Notes under the pieces: model-generated
What the model was told of the DNA's origin: nothing
Databases searched by the model: none
Seen by the model: the letters and a program-made list of their open reading frames with translations, nothing else
In this document: piece after piece, positions 7,562-14,984 of the stretch
How the letters are laid out: every line of letters begins with the position of its first letter
How positions within the stretch are numbered: position 1 is the first letter of the stretch
Program-made: the position numbers and the translations under genes
Assembly (NCBI GenBank): GCA_002385815.1
Contig: DGEE01000115.1
Location: forward strand, 1 to 17,436
Direction of reading: 5' to 3'
DNA: 17,436 nt
Origin: Hungateiclostridiaceae bacterium UBA3934
Lineage (GTDB): Bacteria > Bacillota > Clostridia > Acetivibrionales > DTU013

Positions 7562-7999
7562 ATGGAGATTCTTTCGATACTGGAGACATTGGAGGACTTG
7601 GTCGAAAAGACTGTCAGTGTACCTTTTACGGGTAAATGCCTTGTAGATAAGGAAGAGATTCTCGAAATCGTAAAGGAACTCAGGCTGAAGCTTCCTGACG
7701 ATATCAAGCAGGCAAAGTGGGTGAAGGAAGAACGCCAGAGGATCCTGCTGGATGCCCAGAAAGAAGCAAACAATATGCTTAAAGATGCAGAAGGAAAGAT
7801 CGCATCCATGGTGAATGAGCATGAGATAACCAAAAAAGCATATGAACAGGCCAATGAGATCGTAGCCGCAGCACAGAAGAATGCCCGTGAAATCAGGCTG
7901 GGTACAAAGGAATACGCTGACAACATACTTAATAAAGTCGAAGAAATCTTAAGCGATACCCTCGCTGTCATCAAAACGAACAGGGAAGAGCTCAAATAG
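7562..7999 (+). CDS. small charged coiled-coil protein, ATPase-subunit-like, unknown function
   Basis: A 145-residue soluble protein with no cysteine-rich or membrane segments apart from one Cys at residue 22. Residues 1-45 form a compact N-terminal part; from about 50 to 145 the sequence is alanine-, lysine- and glutamate-rich helix (WVKEERQRILLDAQKEAN and similar), typical of a long coiled coil like F-type subunit b, V-type subunit E/H or DivIVA-like stalks. Database labels such as 'ATPase' or 'ATP synthase subunit' for such proteins are probably similarity of coiled coils only, since no ATPase genes are near. The ATG at 7562 follows GGGGG (about 7550-7554). It lies between coaD and ylbJ, two genes that are near neighbours in many Firmicutes. 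I do not recognise a defined function. Confidence 0.8.
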   Translation: MEILSILETLEDLVEKTVSVPFTGKCLVDKEEILEIVKELRLKLPDDIKQAKWVKEERQRILLDAQKEANNMLKDAEGKIASMVNEHEITKKAYEQANEIVAAAQKNAREIRLGTKEYADNILNKVEEILSDTLAVIKTNREELK

Positions 8000-8012
8000 A
8001 GCTCTTTTTTTT
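7986..8012 (+). terminator. intrinsic terminator ending the recG-coaD run
   Basis: AAGAGCTC (7986-7993) pairs with GAGCTCTT (7999-8006) around an AAATA loop, followed by a run of T to 8012. This is a compact rho-independent terminator. It is built from the last codons of the coiled-coil gene and contains its TAG stop (7997-7999). The right arm and T-run also encode the last residues of ylbJ on the other strand. Confidence 0.85.
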
Positions 8013-9359
8013 CATTGCCAGTCCAAGCCGCATCAACTTAATGATGCCGTACCACATTGCCATGATCATAATGAGGGTATATACCGACCGCCCCATCGTT
8101 TGAAAAAAACTCAACATGTTAAATCCGGGCAGGCTAAGAACCGGTTGCCTGAACATGCCATCGATGGTGAAAAGCTTCAGGCCCGCCCAGGTAAATGCTG
8201 CACCTGCAATGCCTTGCAGGAGTTTCCCTGCAAGATATGGTTTTACGCCTATATCCGTTTCGGAAACGATGCTCATAACCTGAAGGTGGACAGAAAACCC
8301 GGCCCAGCCGATGATGAAGCTGATGGCCGGCAGCTTTACGCAAAGGGGAACGGGAGCGCTGCTGCTGACTGTTCCGGTGCCGTTGGTTATTTCAAGTATC
8401 CCACTCAAAACCCCGGAGATCACACTTTCGATATCCCACTTCAGCCCTCCGGGAGGTAAAAGGCTCAAAACCGCCGCAGTTGTCATCCTGATAATACCTG
8501 TTTCTTCGAGGAAGCTGATAATGACAGAGAAAAGGACAATGAAGCCGCCTATGGACAAGATCGTGGAAACAGAGTTCCTGACAGCTTCACCCAGCAATGT
8601 TCCCAGGTCCTGCCTGGTATTGCCGTACAGGAACTGCTTTCCTTTCAGATCAGCAAAAGGATTCTTGCATTTTTCCCGGGCATCACTGCATGTTTTCTGG
8701 AAGGTGTGTCTGCCGGGCTCTCGTGTGGCAAGTCTTGAAAGAAATCTATCAGAGGGTTTGGAAGACATTTTTTCCGATCTTTTGTAAAAACTGAAAACGA
8801 TGCCGACGGTGATGCATGCCAGAATATGGCATATGTACAGGAACATGCCGGCTGAAGCTGAACCTAGCATACCTGTTCCTACTGCACCTGTTATGAACAG
8901 CGGACCAGAGTTGTTGGTGAATGCCAGCAGCCGTTCTGCCTCAGTTCTGGTCAGAGCATTGCTTTTTCTGAGATCTGATGTGATTTTGGCTCCTACAGGA
9001 TAGCCGGATGTTATACCGAGTGCAAGTGCCAGGGAAGAGCACCCGGGCACATTGAAAACTGGCCTCATGACAGATTCCAGCAGTTTTCCTGTCAAGCGTG
9101 CGAAGCCTGAGCGGCTTAACATTTCCGAAGCAACGAAAAAAGGAAACAATGATGGTACGACTACTGCCGCCCAGAGGTTCAGGCCATTCAAAGCGGATTT
9201 GGCAGCCGTATCAGTAAAAAGGATGAGGCATGCTGTAAAAATGATACATAAAACAGGGATGGACAGCAGCCGGATATATATGGTCCCGGAGGGCTGCACG
9301 ATCAACAATAGCAATACGGATACGGGGATCAGGATAAGTAGCGTATACACCATCATCAT
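7992..9359 (-). CDS. ylbJ: sporulation integral membrane protein YlbJ (Gate/nucleoside-recognition domain)
   Basis: A 455-residue polytopic membrane protein of the YlbJ family, which in B. subtilis belongs to the sigma-E regulon and is needed for heat-resistant spores. It has an N-terminal pair of hydrophobic helices, then the conserved NLWAAVVVPSLFPFFVASE, GITSGYPVGAKITSDL and LLAFTNNSGPLFITGAVGTG blocks typical of nucleoside-recognition (Gate) proteins, and more helices to the C-terminus. A polar stretch of roughly 50-60 residues around 200-255 (SEKMSSKPSDRF onward) is a probable cytoplasmic loop; the protein is somewhat longer than the ~400 residues of B. subtilis YlbJ. Three consecutive ATG codons (9359, 9356, 9353) follow AGAGG (9364-9368); the second has the best spacing. 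Its 3' end overlaps the convergent gene by 8 bases. The transported or sensed substrate is not known. Confidence 0.93.
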   Translation of the reverse strand: MMMVYTLLILIPVSVLLLLIVQPSGTIYIRLLSIPVLCIIFTACLILFTDTAAKSALNGLNLWAAVVVPSLFPFFVASEMLSRSGFARLTGKLLESVMRPVFNVPGCSSLALALGITSGYPVGAKITSDLRKSNALTRTEAERLLAFTNNSGPLFITGAVGTGMLGSASAGMFLYICHILACITVGIVFSFYKRSEKMSSKPSDRFLSRLATREPGRHTFQKTCSDAREKCKNPFADLKGKQFLYGNTRQDLGTLLGEAVRNSVSTILSIGGFIVLFSVIISFLEETGIIRMTTAAVLSLLPPGGLKWDIESVISGVLSGILEITNGTGTVSSSAPVPLCVKLPAISFIIGWAGFSVHLQVMSIVSETDIGVKPYLAGKLLQGIAGAAFTWAGLKLFTIDGMFRQPVLSLPGFNMLSFFQTMGRSVYTLIMIMAMWYGIIKLMRLGLAMKKKSSI

Positions 9360-9384
9360 ACTACCTCTTACTGAGCTATTTAAA

Positions 9385-9413
9385 ATCTTATTATCAGTCC
9401 GGGAAAATATTCC
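9385..9413 (-). promoter_or_regulatory. ylbJ: sigma-E-like promoter for ylbJ
   Basis: On the minus strand GGAATATT (9406-9413) is a full match to the sigma-E -35 consensus GKMATATT. Thirteen bases downstream AATAAGAT (9385-9392) matches the -10 consensus CATACAMT at five of eight positions, including the ATA core. The implied transcript starts near 9378, about 20 bases before the ylbJ ATG. This agrees with known mother-cell control of ylbJ in B. subtilis. Confidence 0.55.
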
Positions 9414-9460
9414 TGATCCGAAAGGTGTTGTTTGGGATTCAGTTAATGGACCCGTTTATA

Positions 9461-9522
9461 AAAAAGAAAGGACAGTCATTTGCCGCAAGTGTAAAGTGCT
9501 TTGCGGGCAAATGACTGTCCTT
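9461..9522 (-). terminator. long-stem intrinsic terminator of ilvE
   Basis: An inverted repeat of about 21 bp with one bulged G pairs 9468-9488 with 9501-9522 around a 12-base loop. Read on the minus strand it starts 15 bases after the ilvE stop and is followed by a T-rich tract (TTCTTTTTTT). It separates ilvE from ylbJ on the same strand. No T-run follows on the plus strand. Confidence 0.85.
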
Positions 9523-9537
9523 CTTCAGGTTACAGAT

Positions 9538-10608
9538 TTATTCGACCACGGTTATCCAGCCGAATTCATCTTTTACTGTACCATCCTGTATGCCTGTTAT
9601 CGCATCGTACAATCTGGCTGAAACTTCACCTATCTTGCCGTCGTTTACCGTAATGATCTTTCCGTCCCAGTTGAGTTCGCCTATGGGAGAGATCACGGCA
9701 GCAGTGCCGGTGCCAAAGGCCTCAGCCAGTTTTCCTTTTGCATGTGCATCGTACAATTCCTGTACGCTTATCTTTCTTTCGATGACCTTGTAGCCCCATT
9801 TCTTCAGCAGTTGTATGGAGGAGTCTCTGGTGATACCGGGGAGGATGCTGCCATCCAGAGACGGAGTTACGATTTCATCTCCGATCTTGAAGAAAACATT
9901 CATCGACCCGACTTCTTCGATGTATTTCCTTTCTATACCGTCGAGCCAAAGCACCTGTACATACCCCTGCTCAGCAGCTATCTCCTGTGCCTTGAGACTG
10001 GCAGCGTAGTTGGCAGCTGTCTTCGCAAAACCGGTACCGCCCCTTACTGCGCGTACATATTCGTTTTCGACCATTATCTTCACCGGATTTATGCCGGAAG
10101 GATAATATGCACCACTGGGGGACAGTATTATTATGAATTTATATGTATATGACGGCCTTACACCAAGGAAAGGATCGGTGGAAATAATGAACGGCCTGAT
10201 ATAAAGCGAGGTCCCTGGTTCCGAAGGTATCCAGTCCCTGTCTATGCTGACGAGAGCCTTGGTTGCTTCTACTGCAAACTTGTCGTCTATAGGTGGTATG
10301 GACATCCTGTCATTTGACAAGTTTATTCTTTTCATATTCATATCGGGCCTGAAAAGGAATATCCTGCCGTCAGCAGATTTGTAGGCCTTCAGGCCTTCGA
10401 AGATCGCCTGTCCGTAGTGGAACACCATCGTCGAAGGCTCCAGAGTCAACGGTCCATATGGAACTATACGCGGATCATGCCACCCTTTTTCAGGGTCATA
10501 ATCCATGATAAACATATGATCCGTAAAATACCGGCCAAATCCGAGATTTTTCTCATCCGGCTTTGGTTTGGGGTTCTGCGTTTTCTGGACATTTATTTTC
10601 TGTGTCAC
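9538..10608 (-). CDS. ilvE: branched-chain amino acid aminotransferase
   Basis: A PLP-dependent class IV aminotransferase that interconverts leucine, isoleucine and valine with their 2-oxo acids using glutamate. The chosen GTG start at 10608 gives 356 residues, as expected for the eukaryotic-like BCAT type found in many Firmicutes; AGGAGG (10619-10624) lies 10 bases upstream. An open frame continues to an ATG at 10683 but the extra 25 residues are lysine-rich, unlike the family and contain the ribosome site, so I exclude them. Recognisable blocks are FHYGQAIFEGLKAY near the N-terminus, the PLP-lysine segment GGTGFAKTAANYAASL, the EEVGSMNVFF strand and GTGTAAVISPIG near the C-terminus. It stands alone, away from other ilv/leu genes, divergent from a chemoreceptor gene. 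I see no T-box or leader peptide upstream. Confidence 0.96.
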   Translation of the reverse strand: MTQKINVQKTQNPKPKPDEKNLGFGRYFTDHMFIMDYDPEKGWHDPRIVPYGPLTLEPSTMVFHYGQAIFEGLKAYKSADGRIFLFRPDMNMKRINLSNDRMSIPPIDDKFAVEATKALVSIDRDWIPSEPGTSLYIRPFIISTDPFLGVRPSYTYKFIIILSPSGAYYPSGINPVKIMVENEYVRAVRGGTGFAKTAANYAASLKAQEIAAEQGYVQVLWLDGIERKYIEEVGSMNVFFKIGDEIVTPSLDGSILPGITRDSSIQLLKKWGYKVIERKISVQELYDAHAKGKLAEAFGTGTAAVISPIGELNWDGKIITVNDGKIGEVSARLYDAITGIQDGTVKDEFGWITVVE

Positions 10609-10730
10609 TTTACACCAACCTCCTATTAATGATTTACCAGAACACTTTTTTCTATTATGCAACTTTTTCAATGAAAAATCCATACCTGCACAAAAACTTG
10701 TTGGTTTGAAGCAAAATAATTTTTATTATC

Positions 10731-10759
10731 TTTACTAAATAGTATATATAGTATATAAT
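10731..10759 (+). promoter_or_regulatory. sigma-A-type promoter for the chemoreceptor gene
   Basis: TTTACT (10731-10736) and a perfect TATAAT (10754-10759) are separated by 17 bases. Transcription should start near 10766, leaving a leader of about 33 bases with GAGGAGGG (10785-10792) 6 bases before the ATG. The surrounding 10741-10759 is rich in alternating TA and contains a short repeat of GTATATA, which may help melting. Confidence 0.75.
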
Positions 10760-10798
10760 GCAATAGATGGAGCAGAATTCTGTCGAGGAGGGTCAGGT

Positions 10799-12313
10799 AT
10801 GGACTATAGGGTTGCTTCGAGAAAGCTCACTGACTACAAGGACGCTTCCAGGAGGGTAAACAGGTTTGTGTTGATTCTCAACTGGGGGATCGATTTGTTT
10901 CTGATCGCAGGATATATCATAGAGTACTTTAAAGGTGCAAAAACGCTGTCCTATTTACTTGTGATGATGGCGATAATAGTTATTCCCATGGTTACGGCCA
11001 CATTCATTTTTCTGAAGAACAACCGGTCAAACATAATGAAATACATTACACTGTCAGGGTATTTCGTGCTTTATGGATTTGCGATGTTCACTGCACCACC
11101 TGAGAGACTGCATGTATTTGCGTATATGTTCCCCATAGTGCTCAGCTATTTCCTGTATTTCGATCTGAAGCTCGTATTGGCTGCCAGCGTTGCATTCACG
11201 TCAGTCAATGTCGCAAGGATCGTGTATCTTATGTTCTTTCTGGGATACAACAGCAGCTACGATACTACGAATTATCTGATACAGTTTGGTTGTGTACTTA
11301 TGTTCGCCGTATCTCTTATGTACTCTACGAAAATCTCCAACACGTTCAGTGAGGAGAAAATAAGGGATATAATGGAGGAACAGTCCAAGCAGGAAAACAT
11401 ACTCACGGATGTGCTGAAGATAGCAGCAGTACTGGACAAAAATTCGAAGGAAGTGCACCGTATAGTCAAAGAACTGGAAGAATTCACGAATACAGCCTCG
11501 AATGCCGTTATGGAAATCGAAAAGGGTGCAGCCGACACCGCATCCAATATCCAGGTCCAATCCGGACTCACCCATGATATACACGGACTCATCAGTGACA
11601 CATCGAAGGATTCTGAAGTCATGGAGCAGATATCAGTGAATACAGCAGAAGCAGTGGCCGAAGGTATGGAGATAATCGAGGTCCTGAATGAGAAATCGGA
11701 CGATGTCAGTCAAAACAGTGACAGCGCATACAATATAATGTTGGATCTGAAGCAGAAAACAGATGAGATACGTACAATAACAGACCTGATTTCAAGTATA
11801 TCCGAGCAGACCAACCTCCTGTCGCTCAATGCTGCCATCGAAAGTGCAAGGGCAGGAGAGACCGGAAAAGGCTTTGCAGTGGTTGCCGACGAGATCAGAA
11901 AGCTGGCAGCTCAGAGTAAAGAGTCCACCGATGGTATAATCAGGATAATAAACGAATTGTACGATCAGACAGACAGATCTGTCGAGGCAGTGCTGAAGCT
12001 GAAGGAAGCAAATGAGGAGCAAAATGCCCTAGTTTCCAGAACTATGGACATCTTTACGGGCATCAGTCAGAAAATGAATGAGGTAAGGGAAAATGTCAAC
12101 AGGGTCAATGACAAAGTCAGTAAGATACTCGAAGCAAACAACAAAATGGTCGAAAGCATAAATGAGATTTCTGCGGTCAGTGAACAGGTAACCGCAAGTG
12201 CTCAGGAAGCCTGCGCACTTTCAGCCCAGAATATCGAAAAAGCGAGAGAGGCTGGCGTATATGTGGAAGAGCTGATCGAGACTTCGATGCAGATGAGCAA
12301 GTATCAGAACTGA
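10799..12313 (+). CDS. methyl-accepting chemotaxis protein with N-terminal multi-helix membrane domain
   Basis: A 504-residue chemoreceptor that would control CheA kinase activity. The N-terminal ~185 residues hold about six hydrophobic segments with only short loops, so there is no large extracellular ligand domain and no obvious HAMP. A long helical signalling domain follows, with the conserved hairpin tip EQTNLLSLNAAIESARAG starting at residue 336 and continuing through GFAVVADEIRKLAAQS. The C-terminus ends in EQVTASAQEACALSAQN-type heptads without a CheR-tethering pentapeptide. The start is supported by GAGGAGGG 6 bases upstream and a strong promoter. No chemotaxis or flagellar genes are nearby, so it is an orphan receptor; the signal may be sensed within the membrane. 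The gene is followed after 34 bases by yqeG. Confidence 0.93.
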   Translation: MDYRVASRKLTDYKDASRRVNRFVLILNWGIDLFLIAGYIIEYFKGAKTLSYLLVMMAIIVIPMVTATFIFLKNNRSNIMKYITLSGYFVLYGFAMFTAPPERLHVFAYMFPIVLSYFLYFDLKLVLAASVAFTSVNVARIVYLMFFLGYNSSYDTTNYLIQFGCVLMFAVSLMYSTKISNTFSEEKIRDIMEEQSKQENILTDVLKIAAVLDKNSKEVHRIVKELEEFTNTASNAVMEIEKGAADTASNIQVQSGLTHDIHGLISDTSKDSEVMEQISVNTAEAVAEGMEIIEVLNEKSDDVSQNSDSAYNIMLDLKQKTDEIRTITDLISSISEQTNLLSLNAAIESARAGETGKGFAVVADEIRKLAAQSKESTDGIIRIINELYDQTDRSVEAVLKLKEANEEQNALVSRTMDIFTGISQKMNEVRENVNRVNDKVSKILEANNKMVESINEISAVSEQVTASAQEACALSAQNIEKAREAGVYVEELIETSMQMSKYQN

Positions 12314-12347
12314 CAAGCAATATGACAGAGAATATGACGGAGGAGCA

Positions 12348-12872
12348 ATGAAGGAAATATTTCTGCCTGGTCTTTATGTTGAAAATATAAGCAAAATAAC
12401 TGCGGACATTCTGAAAGAAAAGGATATCAAAGGGCTGATACTGGATGTGGACAATACGCTGGTCCCGAATCACGTGGCTGAAGCTGATGAAAATGTGGTG
12501 AACTGGATAGAATCGATGAAGGCTTCAGGAGTCAGACTGTGCATCGTATCCAATGGGGCCAGAAAGCGCGTAATAAAATTCAATGAGAAACTGAAGCTGT
12601 ACGCTATCCACAGAGCGATGAAACCTGCCAGAAAAGCATTTTTGGAGGCTGCCAGGCTGTTGGAGCTTGAGAACCGACAGATCGCTGTCGTCGGGGATCA
12701 GATATTTACCGACATTTACGGAGGTAACCGGGCTGGCATGTTTACGATCCTGGTTAAGCCAATAGACCAGCGCGAGGGGAAGTTTGTGAAACTGAAGAGG
12801 ATATTTGAAAGACGGATACTCAGAGGTTATCTCAGAGCAAACAGCAGTGAGGAGTATACAGATGGTACTTGA
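12348..12872 (+). CDS. yqeG: YqeG-family HAD-type phosphatase
   Basis: A 174-residue member of the YqeG subfamily (HAD superfamily IIIA). The catalytic motif I is LDVDNTL with nucleophile Asp33 and general acid Asp35; motif II is the serine in IVSNGARK; motif III is the lysine in AMKPARKAF; motif IV is VVGDQIFTDIYGG. All catalytic residues are present, so it is likely an active phosphatase; its natural substrate is not established, though in this family phosphatidylglycerophosphate has been reported for the plant and cyanobacterial relatives. CGGAGGAG (12338-12345) precedes the ATG. The end overlaps aroE by 11 bases; yqeG and aroE are near neighbours in B. subtilis as well. Confidence 0.93.
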   Translation: MKEIFLPGLYVENISKITADILKEKDIKGLILDVDNTLVPNHVAEADENVVNWIESMKASGVRLCIVSNGARKRVIKFNEKLKLYAIHRAMKPARKAFLEAARLLELENRQIAVVGDQIFTDIYGGNRAGMFTILVKPIDQREGKFVKLKRIFERRILRGYLRANSSEEYTDGT

Positions 12873-13764
12873 TAAGAGGATAGACGGCCGGACAGTGCTT
12901 ACAGGACTGATTGGAAATCCGGTGGAACATACGGTTTCGCCTGTCATCCACAACAGTCTTTTTTTGCTTATGGGTATTAATGGGGTATACCTGCCGCTAA
13001 AGACAGAGGAGACCGGACTGGAGGCAGCAGTAAAAGGCCTTGCAGCACTTGGTTTTGTCGGATTCAATGTGACCATACCATACAAGGAAGCAATTTGCAG
13101 TCTTTTGGATGAAGTGGATGAGGAGGTCAGACTGCTGGGTACTGCAAACACAGTTAAGATCCTGGATGGCAGGCTGTATGGCTATAACACTGATGGCAAA
13201 GGCTTTGTAACGGCATTCAGAAAACAGACAGGTGCAGATTTTGCAGGGAAAAAAGTCTGTATCCTGGGGGCCGGCGGAACAGCAAGGACACTGGCGATAA
13301 AAGTCGTTCAGGAGGGAGCCGGCCAGGTCTGCATAATAAACAGGACTGTATCGAAAGCCGTGGAAATAGCTGGATATATCAACGACACACTGCGCGCAGG
13401 CAGTGGTCTCAGAGAGCCTGTATTATCGCTGGCACCTGACACGAAAAGGACAATTGAGGCACTCAATGAGTCTGATATCATCATTAATACGACATCAGTC
13501 GGTATGTATCCTGATATCGGTGCAAGTCCTGTGGATGAAGGTGTGGATTTTGCATCCCGACCGATAGTTTACGATGTCATATACAATCCTGCCCGAACCC
13601 GACTCCTGTCCATGGCACATGAAAAGGGATGCAGCATATACAACGGAGCCGGTATGCTGTTTTACCAGGGGATCAGAGCATTCGAGATCTGGATGGATAC
13701 CCTGATCTCTGATGATGTTTTGCAGAAATTATCGACATCATTTTTAAAACATCTGGAAGATTAA
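12862..13764 (+). CDS. aroE: shikimate 5-dehydrogenase
   Basis: A 300-residue NADP-dependent enzyme reducing 3-dehydroshikimate to shikimate. The start at 12862 is chosen because GAGGAG (12849-12854) lies 7 bases before it and the family sequence begins just after; an upstream ATG at 12805 would add 19 residues lying inside yqeG. Key features are the substrate loop GNPVEHTVSPVIHN, NVTIPYKE with catalytic Lys75, GTANTV, NTDGKGF with catalytic Asp111, and the nucleotide-binding GAGGTART (136-143). The first serine of the usual SxS shikimate-carboxylate motif is threonine (Thr24) while the second is kept (Ser26). The length is slightly above the usual ~280. It overlaps yqeG by 11 bases, suggesting coupled translation. 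Confidence 0.96.
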   Translation: MVLDKRIDGRTVLTGLIGNPVEHTVSPVIHNSLFLLMGINGVYLPLKTEETGLEAAVKGLAALGFVGFNVTIPYKEAICSLLDEVDEEVRLLGTANTVKILDGRLYGYNTDGKGFVTAFRKQTGADFAGKKVCILGAGGTARTLAIKVVQEGAGQVCIINRTVSKAVEIAGYINDTLRAGSGLREPVLSLAPDTKRTIEALNESDIIINTTSVGMYPDIGASPVDEGVDFASRPIVYDVIYNPARTRLLSMAHEKGCSIYNGAGMLFYQGIRAFEIWMDTLISDDVLQKLSTSFLKHLED

Positions 13765-13822
13765 AGGGTTTTTTACCCTCTATGGCGAATTAAATACTGA
13801 TTTTTCTGAGACGGGTGAGACA

Positions 13823-14623
13823 ATGGGAGCTTTTTATGTATATGTTTTCATTCTCGGGCTTGTTGTGGGGTCATTCGTGAATGTCCTCATATACCGAATC
13901 CCTGAACGCAAGTCTATAATCAAGCCTCCGTCGTCATGTACCGCTTGCGGGAAAAGGCTGTCTGTACCGGATCTGTTTCCGGTCTTAAGTTTCGTTTTTC
14001 TCAGGGGCAGGTGCAGGCACTGCGGCGAACGTATTTCTCTCAGATATCCGCTGGTAGAACTGCTGACGGCTGTGATATTCGTTATTTTGTTCAACAGATA
14101 CGGATTTACAGCTCCATTCTTTGCTTTTGCATATCTCATGACAATACTGACAGCAGTCTTCTTCATAGATATCGACCACAGGATAATACCAAACGGACTG
14201 GTGCTTGCAGCTTTGGCTGGAGGCCTTGTGTTTTTCGTCTGGAACTGCATTTACCCGAATCCTCAGATTTTCGGAGATGAGAAATGGTGGACTCCGTTGC
14301 TGGGTCTGTTCCCGGGATCAGGCTTTTTACTGTTTGTTGCCATAACAGGCTCATTGATATACAAGACCGAAGATGCAATGGGAATGGGGGATGTGAAGCT
14401 GATGGCACCGATAGGACTGTTCCTGGGCTGGAGGCTTTGCATAACTGCATTGGCAGTGTCAGTGCTTCTGGGAGGTCTGATTTCGATGGCACTGATGCTT
14501 CTTCGTATAAAAAAACGAAAGGACACTGTGGCATTCGGTCCGTTCATAGTTACCGGTGCGTTTGTGACGATGATCTGGGGCTGGGAGCTGACACAATGGT
14601 TCTTCAATTATATCAGCAGATGA
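13823..14623 (+). CDS. type 4 prepilin peptidase / N-methyltransferase (A24 family)
   Basis: A 266-residue polytopic membrane aspartyl protease that cleaves the leader of type IV pilin-like precursors and usually methylates the new N-terminus (PilD/ComC family). It has the N-terminal GLVVGSFVNVLIYRIP, the cytoplasmic zinc-type cysteine pairs CTAC (Cys39, Cys42) and CRHC (Cys64, Cys67) of the bifunctional form, the first catalytic aspartate region FIDIDHRIIPN (around 115-124), and the second aspartate in GMGDVKL (Asp190). About seven or eight hydrophobic segments are visible. The ribosome site GGGTGAG (13813-13819) is moderate. There are no pilin or pilus-assembly genes in the window, but the next gene is ComFB-like. 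Confidence 0.95.
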   Translation: MGAFYVYVFILGLVVGSFVNVLIYRIPERKSIIKPPSSCTACGKRLSVPDLFPVLSFVFLRGRCRHCGERISLRYPLVELLTAVIFVILFNRYGFTAPFFAFAYLMTILTAVFFIDIDHRIIPNGLVLAALAGGLVFFVWNCIYPNPQIFGDEKWWTPLLGLFPGSGFLLFVAITGSLIYKTEDAMGMGDVKLMAPIGLFLGWRLCITALAVSVLLGGLISMALMLLRIKKRKDTVAFGPFIVTGAFVTMIWGWELTQWFFNYISR

Positions 14624-14658
14624 TATAAGCCAATTCAACGTTCAGGGATGAAATAATC

Positions 14659-14925
14659 ATGGTACAGATCAAAAATTATATGGAAGAGATCGTATTCGGA
14701 CAAATGAAGGAAGTACTCGCGGACATCAATATGTGCACCTGTGAGAAATGTCTTCTTGACATCGCAGCCATAGCACTCAATGATCTTCCGCCCAAGTATG
14801 TGGTGACTGAAAAAGGTGAACTCTACTCCAAAATAAACACGCTCGGACAGCAGTTCGAGGTGGATGTGGTGTCGGCCATAACGAAGGCTGCGGTGCTGGT
14901 GAAAAGAAGACCCCGGCATCTCTGA
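14659..14925 (+). CDS. ComFB family protein (late competence development / cyclic-dinucleotide receptor-like)
   Basis: An 88-residue protein covering almost exactly one ComFB domain. The signature CTCEKCLLDIAAIALN (cysteines 26, 28, 31) followed by LPPKYV, and the C-terminal helix ending in RRPRHL, match the family. B. subtilis ComFB is a small zinc-binding dimer encoded in the comF operon and is dispensable for transformation; ComFB-domain proteins in cyanobacteria have been reported to bind cyclic dinucleotides and affect cell size or motility. The gene lies 35 bases after a prepilin peptidase, a pairing consistent with regulation of type IV pilus-like machinery, and the window also encodes a diguanylate cyclase. 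The ribosome site (AGGG at 14644-14647) is weak. Confidence 0.88.
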   Translation: MVQIKNYMEEIVFGQMKEVLADINMCTCEKCLLDIAAIALNDLPPKYVVTEKGELYSKINTLGQQFEVDVVSAITKAAVLVKRRPRHL

Positions 14926-14984
14926 GCCGGTATCGGGATCGCGGTGGATCGGATAACGTAGCGATAAAGGGGAAATATATCGAT

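Noticed and set aside
7432..7995. Minus-strand open frames of 187 and 126 codons opposite coaD and the coiled-coil gene
   Set aside because: Serine- and leucine-rich translations typical of antisense shadows; the plus-strand genes have ribosome sites and family signatures.
9468..9522. Long inverted repeat as a possible miniature transposon
   Set aside because: The arms are adjacent with a 12-base loop, sit 15 bases after the ilvE stop and carry a T-tract, which fits a terminator better.
8100..9621. Several plus-strand open frames (8100-8459, 8311-8787, 8800-9003, 9052-9621)
   Set aside because: They lie antisense to the clear ylbJ gene and the start of ilvE's terminator region, lack ribosome sites and have no recognisable protein features.
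10609..10683. N-terminal extension of ilvE from the ATG at 10683
   Set aside because: It would place the AGGAGG ribosome site inside coding sequence and adds lysine-rich residues not typical of the family; GTG at 10608 gives normal length.
10741..10759. TA-rich repeat upstream of the chemoreceptor gene as a possible operator or mobile-element end
   Set aside because: It is explained by the promoter -10 region; the repeat is short and of low complexity, with no target-site duplication.
13765..13779. AGGGT-TTTTT-ACCCT hairpin after aroE
   Set aside because: Only 5 bp of stem, T-run is in the loop rather than after the stem, and the downstream gene continues in the same direction; not credible as a terminator.
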